Below, in pieces: positions 1 to 5,624 of a stretch of DNA of 18,719 nucleotides (position 1 is its first letter; the number at the start of each line of letters is the position of its first letter). Source of the stretch: Candidatus Staskawiczbacteria bacterium RIFCSPLOWO2_01_FULL_38_12b (GTDB lineage: Bacteria > Patescibacteriota > Minisyncoccia > Minisyncoccales > Staskawiczbacteraceae). The stretch spans positions 8,790 to 27,508 of the forward strand of contig MHPA01000021.1 of NCBI GenBank assembly GCA_001820255.1, given 5' to 3'. The notes beneath the pieces are model-generated. The model saw only the letters and a program-made list of their open reading frames with translations. It was not told the DNA's origin and searched no databases. A program made the position numbers and the translations under genes.

Positions 1-1
1 G

Positions 2-334
2 CTTTTAAAACAAGGTCTTCAAAACCAGGGGTTATTAGCTGTGGTTGCAACAACAGGACAAGAAGGATTGGTTCTTGCCCAAAGCCAAATGCCAGATTTG
101 ATTATGATAGATATTGATTTGGGGCCGGAATCGGAAATGGATGGAATTACGATGGCCCAAAAAATAAAAGAAAAGGGGATTGGGCTGGCCACGATATTTT
201 TAACCAATTCAAAAGACCTGGATAATATTGGAAAAGCGATAGAAGCGGCGGGCAACGCAGGATATATTGTTAAATCTGATACACATATAGATGAGGTTGT
301 CAGTATGGTAAAAGATAAGTTGCACATATCGTAG
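2..334 (+). CDS. Response regulator receiver domain, 5' end outside window
   Basis: The frame is open to the left edge, so the protein starts upstream; the GTG at 41 is internal. What remains is the second half of a CheY-like receiver. The segment PDLIMID supplies the likely phospho-accepting Asp, followed by a DG turn, a Thr at the end of the next strand (IFLTN) and the conserved Lys in YIVKSD. The reading frame stops right after the last receiver helix, so no output domain follows. This suggests a stand-alone receiver, or a receiver at the C-terminus of a larger protein such as a hybrid kinase. The role would be phospho-relay signalling in the cytoplasm. A promoter for atpB follows at once, so it is probably not part of the ATP synthase operon. 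Confidence 0.85.
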   Translation, partial: LLKQGLQNQGLLAVVATTGQEGLVLAQSQMPDLIMIDIDLGPESEMDGITMAQKIKEKGIGLATIFLTNSKDLDNIGKAIEAAGNAGYIVKSDTHIDEVVSMVKDKLHIS

Positions 335-348
335 TGCAATGCATATTA

Positions 349-377
349 TTGTAAAAAATACAAAAATACGTTATACT
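349..377 (+). promoter_or_regulatory. Sigma70-like promoter of atpB, leaderless geometry
   Basis: TTGTAA (349-354), a 17-base spacer and TATACT (372-377) make a good -35/-10 pair. The -10 box ends 8 bases before the atpB ATG (386), so the transcript would begin at or within a couple of bases of the start codon. No Shine-Dalgarno sequence is present. The promoter call is by sequence only. Confidence 0.6.
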
Positions 378-385
378 ATTTTTGT

Positions 386-1120
386 ATGGAAGAAATTTCT
401 TTAAAGGCGCAGGAAATATTTAATCTTGGCAGTTTTGGGGTTACCAATAGCCTGTTTTCCACATTGGCAGTTTCTTTGGCGTTGATTATGACGGCTTTTA
501 TTGCCCGCAGTAAAATAAAGCTGGTTCCGGGAACCATTCAATCGGGCGTGGAAATGAGCGCCGAGTGGCTGTTGGGATTAATGGAAGGCATGCTCGGTTC
601 CGCTAAAAAAGCCGAGCAATATTTTCCGCTCGTTGCTACCATATTTTTGTTTATCATGGCGTGCAATCTTTCTGGAATATTGCCGGGAGTCGGCTCTTTT
701 TTTATAGAACAGGGGGGGCAGGACGTTCCTTTGTTTCGTTCTCCTGCCGCCGATTTGAATTTTACCTTGGCTTTTGCAGTGATTTCCGTGATAATGACTA
801 ATTTGATAGGCATGGCGGCAGCGGGGGTATTGCCGCATATAAGCAAATTTATTAATTTTTCAAATCCCATCAATTTTTTCATAGGAATACTAGAGCTGGT
901 TTCGGAATTTGCTAAGATTATTTCTTTATCGTTTCGGTTGTTTGGCAATGTGTTTGCCGGAGAAGTGTTATTGACGATTATTTTTTTCTTAGTGCCCTAT
1001 GTTATTCCTTTACCCTTTTTGTTTTTGGAAATTTTTGTCGGCATGGTCCAATCATTTGTGTTTGCTATGCTTACGCTGGTTTCCATATCACTGCACACGG
1101 CACTGCACGAAGAACACTAA
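386..1120 (+). CDS. atpB: F1Fo ATP synthase subunit a
   Basis: Membrane subunit a of the Fo motor (244 aa), which forms the two proton half-channels against the c-ring. Hydrophobic segments lie at about residues 23-40, 82-100, 125-150, 162-180 and 190-235. The signature SFRLFGNVFAGEVLL contains the essential Arg (R184), and a Gln about 38 residues further on (Q222) matches the conserved polar residue of the last helix. The C-terminus HTALHEEH is hydrophilic. This is the first gene of the operon, directly after its own promoter; no atpI gene precedes it. Length is within the normal bacterial range, slightly short. Confidence 0.97.
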   Translation: MEEISLKAQEIFNLGSFGVTNSLFSTLAVSLALIMTAFIARSKIKLVPGTIQSGVEMSAEWLLGLMEGMLGSAKKAEQYFPLVATIFLFIMACNLSGILPGVGSFFIEQGGQDVPLFRSPAADLNFTLAFAVISVIMTNLIGMAAAGVLPHISKFINFSNPINFFIGILELVSEFAKIISLSFRLFGNVFAGEVLLTIIFFLVPYVIPLPFLFLEIFVGMVQSFVFAMLTLVSISLHTALHEEH

Positions 1121-1267
1121 ATAAATAAAAATAATTATTAAATTTTTAATTTTGTAATTTTATAAATAATTTTTTAATGAATTAATTTTTAAACCCATCG
1201 TGTTTAGAAATTAGAAAATTTAGATATTATTTAGAAATTAGAAATTAAAAATTAAAAATTCAAAAAC
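1121..1267. other. AT-only low-complexity spacer between atpB and atpE
   Basis: This spacer is almost pure A/T with reiterated motifs such as TTAGAAATTAGAAA and AAATTAAAAATTAAAAATTC running up to the atpE start. Similar filler lies before the 170-aa gene (6621-6650) and before the HD gene (17369-17428). I see no ORF, terminator or Shine-Dalgarno sequence in it. Confidence 0.6.
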
Positions 1268-1498
1268 ATGGATATAGATCAAGTTCGTTTATGGGCAACG
1301 GTGGGTGTTATCGCTATTGGCACGATAGCTCCGGCGCTTTCGATCGGATGGATAGGTTCCACCGCTTTAAAATCAATTGCCAGAAACCCTGAAGCCGGTT
1401 CAAAAATTCAAACCGCAATGATTTTAGCAATCGCATTTGCGGAAGCTATTGCTGTGTACGCTTTGGTGGTTGCTTTGGTGGTAAAATTCGTAGTGTAG
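1268..1498 (+). CDS. atpE: F1Fo ATP synthase subunit c
   Basis: A 76-aa two-helix hairpin that forms the rotor ring. The polar loop is ARNPEAG (residues 38-44) and the ion-binding Glu is E59 in helix 2 (AFAEAIAVYALVVAL). E59 is followed by Ala rather than the Ser/Thr usual in sodium-binding rings, which fits a proton motor. Helix 1 is unusual: in place of the classic GxGxGxG run it reads GTIAPALSIGWIG, with a proline. The TAG stop overlaps the first base of the inverted-repeat element at 1498-1603, which fills the gap to atpF. Confidence 0.95.
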   Translation: MDIDQVRLWATVGVIAIGTIAPALSIGWIGSTALKSIARNPEAGSKIQTAMILAIAFAEAIAVYALVVALVVKFVV

Positions 1499-1603
1499 GA
1501 GTAATCACGAATATACGAATCAGAGATAATATACAAATCACGCCGATTCGTATATTTGTAGAATTTGTATATTTGAGAATATTAGTATATTCGTGACCAT
1601 TCC
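1498..1603. repeat. Intercistronic inverted-repeat element, copy 1
   Basis: The left end GGAGTAATCACGAATATACG is mirrored by the right end (TATTCGTGACCATTCC), with more inverted ATATACGAAT / ATTCGTATAT units inside. It occupies the whole atpE-atpF gap: it shares the last base of the atpE stop codon and ends 8 bases before the atpF ATG. Copies 2 (2483-2615) and 3 (13540-13671) have the same ends. Confidence 0.85.
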
Positions 1604-1611
1604 AATGAAAA

Positions 1612-2121
1612 ATGGAGTCAGGAAGCATATTTGAACAACTTGGAATACACTGGCAGCTTTTGTTAAGTCAAGCGGTGAATTTTTTCATTCTTTTGATTAT
1701 TTTAAGAGTCTTTGCTTACAAACCCCTTTTAGCAGTTATTAAAAAAAGGAATGAAAAAATAAAAGAAGGGCTGCAAAAAGCGGAGGAAGCCGAGGCAAGA
1801 TTAAAAGAAGTGGATATTATTGCGAAAAAACACTTGCAAAAAGCAGATCAGGAGGCAATGGAAATAATTAAAGCTACCCAAAAAAAAGCGGAAACCTTAC
1901 AGCAGTCTTTGCAAAAAGAAACAGAAGACCGTCAAAAAGAATTGATGGCGCAGGCAGAACTGGCATATTTGCGCCAGCAAGAGCAGGCAAAACAGCTGGT
2001 GTTTAGCCAGGCGATGGAATTAGTTAAAAAAACTATTATGAAAACCGTTGAATTAAAACCCGAAATAATAGACGAAGCGTTAATTAAAAAAGCGGTTTTA
2101 CAAGTAAAAGATGAAATATAA
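1612..2121 (+). CDS. atpF: F1Fo ATP synthase subunit b
   Basis: Peripheral-stalk subunit, 169 aa. One N-terminal membrane helix (about residues 15-35, QLLLSQAVNFFILLIILRVF) is followed by the conserved YKPL motif and a long, charged coiled-coil region rich in K, E, Q and A to the end. The helix anchors the stator in the membrane and the coiled coil reaches F1, where it meets delta. Start at 1612: the nearby ATG at 1605 is in another frame and leads nowhere. No Shine-Dalgarno sequence; the leader is the end of the inverted-repeat element. The 3' end overlaps atpH by 11 bases, so the two are probably translationally coupled. Confidence 0.95.
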   Translation: MESGSIFEQLGIHWQLLLSQAVNFFILLIILRVFAYKPLLAVIKKRNEKIKEGLQKAEEAEARLKEVDIIAKKHLQKADQEAMEIIKATQKKAETLQQSLQKETEDRQKELMAQAELAYLRQQEQAKQLVFSQAMELVKKTIMKTVELKPEIIDEALIKKAVLQVKDEI

Positions 2122-2476
2122 GCCAAGAATGTACGCACAAGCTTTGGCAGACTCCATTATAGGAAAAAGAGCGGACGGCAAAAAAATTGCTGTGAATTTT
2201 TTAACACTTTTAAAAAAAAACGGCGAACTTAAAAAAGCCAAAGAAATTTTAACCTTGGTTCAAGCTCTGCTCTTAAAAAAGACGGGAAATAAAAAAGTTA
2301 TTTTTTTAACGGCGCGCAATATTGATGTAAAGCCCCTGATGGATTCTTTTGTGAAAAAAGGAGATAGCGTGCAACAGAAAATAAACCCCCATATTGTCGC
2401 AGGGGTAAAAATAATCGTTGATGATAATAAACAGTTGGATTTGTCGCTGTTGCACAAATTAGAAAATATATTTTAA
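2111..2476 (+). CDS. atpH: F1Fo ATP synthase subunit delta, short form
   Basis: Only 121 aa, against about 175-180 in most bacteria. The start MKYKPRMYAQALADSI and the C-terminal GVKIIVDDNKQLDLSLLHKLENIF correspond to the beginning and the last strand/helix of the OSCP/delta family, so the shortening is mostly internal to the N-terminal helical domain. Delta joins the peripheral stalk (b) to the top of the alpha3beta3 head. It overlaps the end of atpF by 11 bases and is followed 6 bases after its stop by copy 2 of the intercistronic repeat. The identification rests on position in the operon plus the two ends, as the middle is weakly conserved. Confidence 0.88.
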   Translation: MKYKPRMYAQALADSIIGKRADGKKIAVNFLTLLKKNGELKKAKEILTLVQALLLKKTGNKKVIFLTARNIDVKPLMDSFVKKGDSVQQKINPHIVAGVKIIVDDNKQLDLSLLHKLENIF

Positions 2477-2482
2477 GAAATT

Positions 2483-2615
2483 GGAGTAGTCGCGAATATA
2501 CAAATACTCACAAATATACAAATATGAACGGACGTCGTAGTTTGTATATTCGTATATTATCTTGGATTCGTATAGCACCTGCGGGGATGCCCTGCTGGTC
2601 AAGCGTGATTACTCC
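2483..2615. repeat. Intercistronic inverted-repeat element, copy 2
   Basis: The ends GGAGTAGTCGCG (2483-2494) and CGTGATTACTCC (2604-2615) are inverted copies with two differences, and internal TATACAAATA / TTTGTATATTCG units are also inverted. It fills the atpH-atpA gap, starting 6 bases after the stop and ending 7 bases before the atpA ATG. A GC-richer insert with its own small hairpin (about 2577-2600, GCGGGG...CCCTGC) distinguishes it from copies 1 and 3. Confidence 0.85.
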
Positions 2616-2622
2616 CAAATAA

Positions 2623-4149
2623 ATGAGCAATGAAATGTTAGATAAAATAAAACAGGCCATTGAGGGGTATCAAGACGATCCAAAATGGGAAGAAATCGGA
2701 ACGGTTACTGAAGTGGGCGATGGCATTGTAAAAATATCCGGGCTTGCCAATGTGCAAAGCCAGGAGGTTTTGAGTATTGAGGCACAAAAGCATAAAATCC
2801 AGGCCGTGGTATTAAACTTGGAAGAAGATTCGGTGGGTGCTTTGGTGCTTGGTGAATTTTCTTCTATTAAGGCGGGTAATACCGTAAAACGCACAAAACA
2901 ACTTTTATCAATTCCGGTTGGCGAGCAACTATTGGGCAGAGTAATAGATCCACTGGGAAATCCGCTGGATGGCAAAGGGCCGTTATTTTCTGCCAATGAA
3001 AAAATCCAATATAACTTTTTAGAAAACGATGCGCCAAATGTGCTGGCCCGCGAATCAGTAAATTACCCTTTGCATACGGGCATTAAAGCCATTGATGCTA
3101 TGATTCCTATTGGCCGCGGCCAGCGGGAATTAATCATTGGCGACCGCGGAACTGGAAAAACCGCCATTGCCCTGGATATGATTATCAACCAGTCAAAGTC
3201 TTCTGATAACCCAGTTATTTCTATTTATGTTGCGATTGGACAAAAAGAATCCAAAATCGCCAAAATGGTGGAAACGTTAAAAAAACATAACGCTTTTAAA
3301 AATACCGTTATCGTTTCAGCTCCGGCTTCAAGTCCTGCATCTAGCTGGTATTTGGCGCCATTTGCCGGATGTGCTGTGGGTGAATATTTCCGTGACAAAG
3401 GGCAGGATGCTTTGATTATTTATGACGATTTATCAAAACATGCCTGGAGTTACCGGCAAATTTCTTTGTTACTAAGACGTCCGCCGGGAAGAGAAGCCTA
3501 TCCGGGAGATGTGTTTTATTTACATTCTCGGCTTTTGGAGCGTGCGGCAAAATTATCTAAAGAAAATGGTGGAGGATCGTTGACTGCCATACCCATTATT
3601 GAAACACAATTGGGTGATGGCACGGCTTACATTCCTACCAATGTTATTTCCATTACCGATGGGCAGATTTATTTAGAATCCGATTTATTTTACCAAGGCA
3701 CACGGCCGGCGGTAAACGTGGGATTGTCGGTTTCGCGCGTGGGGTCAAGCGCCCAAACCAAAGCCATGAAAAAAGTGGCGGGAAAATTACGATTGGAATT
3801 GGCGCAATTTCGCGAACTTCAAACCTTTGTGCAGTTTGCTTCAGACGTTGACCCTGAAACCCGCGAAAGAATTCATAAAGGCAGAATTATGACCGAAGCA
3901 TTAAAGCAGTCTGATTTAAATCCTTTTCCTTTTGAAAATCAGGTTATTGTTTTGTACGCCGCACTTAACGGATATTTTAATAAATTCCAGCCCGAAGAAA
4001 TCCAAAAAATCGAAGCCAAATTTTTGGAATATGTAAAAGATTTACATGGCGATGTGTTGGATTCATTGAAAAAAGAACGGGCAATAACCGATGAAATTGA
4101 AAAGAAATTAAAAGAGGTGATTGTGAAGTTTGTGGATTCGGTAGATTAA
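2623..4149 (+). CDS. atpA: F1Fo ATP synthase subunit alpha
   Basis: Full-length alpha, 508 aa. The N-terminal beta-barrel spans about residues 25-95. The nucleotide-binding domain has Walker A GDRGTGKTA (173-181) and the alpha signature PAVNVGLSVSRVGS, with the arginine finger R372 that completes the catalytic site on the neighbouring beta subunit. The C-terminal helical bundle follows. Alpha alternates with beta in the F1 head and binds non-catalytic nucleotide. The start is supported by the usual alpha N-terminus; no Shine-Dalgarno sequence is seen. After this gene the operon is broken by a leftward gene and its terminator before atpG. Confidence 0.98.
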   Translation: MSNEMLDKIKQAIEGYQDDPKWEEIGTVTEVGDGIVKISGLANVQSQEVLSIEAQKHKIQAVVLNLEEDSVGALVLGEFSSIKAGNTVKRTKQLLSIPVGEQLLGRVIDPLGNPLDGKGPLFSANEKIQYNFLENDAPNVLARESVNYPLHTGIKAIDAMIPIGRGQRELIIGDRGTGKTAIALDMIINQSKSSDNPVISIYVAIGQKESKIAKMVETLKKHNAFKNTVIVSAPASSPASSWYLAPFAGCAVGEYFRDKGQDALIIYDDLSKHAWSYRQISLLLRRPPGREAYPGDVFYLHSRLLERAAKLSKENGGGSLTAIPIIETQLGDGTAYIPTNVISITDGQIYLESDLFYQGTRPAVNVGLSVSRVGSSAQTKAMKKVAGKLRLELAQFRELQTFVQFASDVDPETRERIHKGRIMTEALKQSDLNPFPFENQVIVLYAALNGYFNKFQPEEIQKIEAKFLEYVKDLHGDVLDSLKKERAITDEIEKKLKEVIVKFVDSVD

Positions 4150-4192
4150 AAATTTTGTAAAAAATAACCCCCTAGTAACTTCACTAGAGGGT
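4150..4192 (-). terminator. Rho-independent terminator of the leftward zinc-finger gene
   Basis: The stem 4167-4176 pairs with 4183-4192 (10 positions, one C-A mismatch, 6-base loop). On the minus strand it is followed by a U-rich tail (4159-4166 and on). In the plus direction the 3' flank is AAGGGAAAAGG, so it should not stop atpA transcripts efficiently. Confidence 0.75.
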
Positions 4193-4203
4193 AAGGGAAA
4201 AGG

Positions 4204-4401
4204 TTAGTTGCGTGCGTCGTAGATTTCTGACCCCTTGTTTTCCCTGCAATCGTGGGAGCAGAAACGGGAGACCATCTTGCCCTTTCTGTCGTAGCAGACG
4301 ATTGAATTCTCGCCATGGACGATCTTTTTGCCGCAAGGCAGATAGCCGCAAGAGGTCTTTTTGCCCATGAACACTTCTTCAACGATTGAGCGCTTATCCA
4401 T
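4204..4401 (-). CDS. Small treble-clef-like zinc-finger protein, antisense within the atp operon
   Basis: 65 aa, no family name recognised. The cysteines lie as C18-x4-C23 in SCGYLPCGKK, then C36, then RFCSHDC (C48, H50, C52) near the C-terminus. The FCSxxC ending resembles TRASH/MYM-type and other treble-clef zinc fingers, so zinc binding is likely, though the target is unknown. It is a complete independent unit: promoter at 4480-4508, a long leader with a large hairpin, a clear Shine-Dalgarno AGGAAAAGGTG (4406-4416) ending 4 bases before the ATG, and a terminator at 4150-4192. The Shine-Dalgarno sets it apart from the ATP synthase genes and may mark a later arrival. A longer overlapping frame (4146-4382) lacks these signals. 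Confidence 0.8.
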   Translation of the reverse strand: MDKRSIVEEVFMGKKTSCGYLPCGKKIVHGENSIVCYDRKGKMVSRFCSHDCRENKGSEIYDARN

Positions 4402-4420
4402 TTTACACCTTTTCCTAGTT

Positions 4421-4459
4421 ACCTATCTTAGTTCTGCACCGAGCAAAAATAAGATAGGT
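4421..4459 (-). promoter_or_regulatory. Leader hairpin upstream of the zinc-finger gene
   Basis: The perfect 10-base arms ACCTATCTTA (4421-4430) and TAAGATAGGT (4450-4459) enclose a second 3-base pair TGC/GCA (4435-4437 with 4443-4445). In the minus-strand transcript it lies between the predicted start (about 4473) and the Shine-Dalgarno sequence, ending 4 bases from it. It could be a cis-regulatory RNA element or a DNA operator. No known riboswitch class was recognised. Confidence 0.5.
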
Positions 4460-4479
4460 TGTTCTTGTGTGCTAAATAT

Positions 4480-4508
4480 TATGTATCATTAAAAAAAAGT
4501 TTTGTCAA
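4480..4508 (-). promoter_or_regulatory. Promoter of the zinc-finger gene
   Basis: On the minus strand, consensus TTGACA (4508-4503) is followed after 17 bases by TACATA (4485-4480). The spacer contains CTTTTTTTTAATGA, nearly the same as in the SET gene promoter (11902-11929). The -35 box touches repeat copy A. Confidence 0.55.
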
Positions 4509-4630
4509 ATGGAATCAGTCCAGAATTTAAAAAAGAGAATAAAAAGCATTGGTCCCGATGTTGGTTTGCCGGCATACGAGGATCCTCGATAAATTTTCAA
4601 AAAAATTTATCGGGATAATATCAATAAAAT
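4509..4630. repeat. 122-bp atpG-start-like direct repeat, copy A
   Basis: Same length as copy B (5502-5623) and largely identical to it. Read forward it begins with an ATG and encodes MESVQNLKKRIKSI, very close to the AtpG N-terminus MENTQSIKKRLKSI, then runs into non-AtpG sequence and a stop (27 codons in all). The second part holds three dyads: a hairpin at 4558-4575 (ATGTTGG, loop TTTG, CCGGCAT with two G-U pairs), the palindrome CGAGGATCCTCG (4577-4588), and the AT-rich hairpin CGATAAATTTT...AAAATTTATCG (about 4587-4612). See the findings. Confidence 0.85.
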
Positions 4631-4675
4631 TACCAGAAATTGGGGGCAGGTACAATTTAATCAAAAAACAATTAT

Positions 4676-4879
4676 ATGAGTGCCAATAATTTACTAAAAA
4701 TATATAGTAAACTAATTAAGGGAAAGAAAAAGTGGGTTGTTGAACATCATGATTTTGAGTGTGGGAATCTCGGTGATAAATTTAAAAAATGCGACACTCT
4801 AGAAAAAGCGGTAGAAGAAGCAAATGCGTTTATGCAAGAAAATGAAGTTGAATATGGGTTAAGTATTTCACCGGAATAA
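4676..4879 (+). CDS. Unknown small protein, 67 aa
   Basis: Not recognised. The protein is acidic-basic mixed with no membrane segment. A central WVVEHHDFECGNLGDKFKKCDTLEKAVEEANAFMQEN looks like a short beta-strand followed by an amphipathic helix, and two cysteines (C29 and C39) are present. It lies 20 bases upstream of the NYN gene on the same strand, so the two probably form a unit; both lie between the direct repeats 4509-4630 and 5502-5623. No Shine-Dalgarno sequence. A small partner or antitoxin-like protein for the NYN nuclease is conceivable from the arrangement alone, with no motif to support it. Confidence 0.6.
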   Translation: MSANNLLKIYSKLIKGKKKWVVEHHDFECGNLGDKFKKCDTLEKAVEEANAFMQENEVEYGLSISPE

Positions 4880-4899
4880 ATAATCAATAGCTGGTAAAA

Positions 4900-5406
4900 A
4901 TGGAACATAAAAAAGAAAACAATTTTGCCTATATTGATGGAGCTAATTTACACAATAGTGTACTGCAATTAGGATGGAAGTTGGATTATAAAAAATTCAG
5001 AGTATGGTTGCAACACAGGTATCATGTAGTTAATGCATACATATTTATCGGTCTTATTGTTGAAAATAAAAATCTATATGTGTATTTGCAAGAGGCTGGT
5101 TTTATTTTAGTGTATAGGGAAATAACCTATGATGGAACTGGAAAAGTGAAGGGAAATTGTGACGCCTTATTGGTATTAAAAACCGTGTGTAATTTTTACG
5201 AAAAAAACTATGATAAAGCAGTAATTGTTGCGAGCGATGGAGACTACGCTGAATTAGTACAATTTCTAAAAGAAAAAGAGGCATTACGCATGGTGGTTTC
5301 GCCAAACAACAAATGTTCCTATTTATTGCGAAAGCAAAATATACCATTATTGTATATAGATACCCAGCGTAAAAAGGTAGAACGCATCAATAAGTCTGCT
5401 TTGTAA
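4900..5406 (+). CDS. NYN-domain (LabA/DUF88-like) PIN-fold protein, putative RNase
   Basis: 168 aa, a single NYN domain. The acidic residues expected for metal binding are present: D13 in YIDGANL, D88 in KGNCDALL and D113/D115 in VASDGDYAEL. The C-terminal SYLLRKQNIPLLYIDT also matches this family, which is common in candidate-phyla genomes. NYN proteins share the PIN fold and are inferred to be metal-dependent RNases acting on cytoplasmic RNA, but the substrate here is unknown. The gene lies inside the ATP synthase operon, forming a two-gene cassette with the 67-aa gene between direct repeats. It may ride on operon transcription, or act on operon mRNA. A consensus promoter at 5468-5495 points back across it, antisense. 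Confidence 0.88.
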   Translation: MEHKKENNFAYIDGANLHNSVLQLGWKLDYKKFRVWLQHRYHVVNAYIFIGLIVENKNLYVYLQEAGFILVYREITYDGTGKVKGNCDALLVLKTVCNFYEKNYDKAVIVASDGDYAELVQFLKEKEALRMVVSPNNKCSYLLRKQNIPLLYIDTQRKKVERINKSAL

Positions 5407-5467
5407 AAGAAAAAGCCCCCGGTAAGGACTTAGCCTCACAAGGGTCTCTTTCATATGAATTAACTTA

Positions 5468-5495
5468 ATTATAGTCAATTAAAAATCTTTGTCAA
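5468..5495 (-). promoter_or_regulatory. Consensus promoter reading antisense into the NYN gene
   Basis: On the minus strand, perfect TTGACA (5495-5490), a 16-base spacer and perfect TATAAT (5473-5468). The transcript would start near 5461 and run leftward into the 3' end of the NYN gene. No convincing gene lies downstream on that strand. The -35 box sits just upstream of repeat copy B, as the -35 of the zinc-finger promoter does for copy A. Confidence 0.6.
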
Positions 5496-5501
5496 GTAGT
5501 T

Positions 5502-5623
5502 ATGGAATCCCCGCAAAGTTTAAAAAAGAGAATAAAAAGCATTGGTCCCGATGCCGCTACGGCGGCATACGAGGGTCCTCGATAAATTTTCGTAAAAATT
5601 TATCGGGATAATATCAATATAAT
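5502..5623. repeat. 122-bp atpG-start-like direct repeat, copy B
   Basis: It begins ATG and encodes MESPQSLKKRIKSI, then 13 more codons and a TAA, and ends one base before the real atpG ATG (5625). After the atpG-like part come three dyads: ATGCCGC-TACG-GCGGCAT (5551-5568, a UNCG-type tetraloop closed by C-G), CGAGGGTCCTCG (5570-5581), and CGATAAATTTT / AAAATTTATCG (about 5580-5605). It differs from copy A by mostly single-base changes outside the first hairpin, whose stem is kept by different bases. Confidence 0.85.
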
Positions 5624-5624
5624 C

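Noticed and set aside
538..948. Long minus-strand ORF opposite atpB
   Set aside because: It is a shadow of the atpB frame, with low-complexity composition and no start signals.
4146..4382. Alternative minus-strand ORF of 78 codons
   Set aside because: It overlaps the terminator at 4150-4192 and has no Shine-Dalgarno sequence, whereas the 65-codon frame has promoter, leader, Shine-Dalgarno and a cysteine pattern.
5340..5450. Short minus-strand ORF (34 codons) after the antisense promoter
   Set aside because: It largely mirrors the NYN coding sequence and shows no features of its own; an antisense transcript is the simpler reading.
5406..5455. Terminator after the NYN gene
   Set aside because: The GCCCCCGG stretch looks like half of a terminator stem, but no matching arm is present on the other side.
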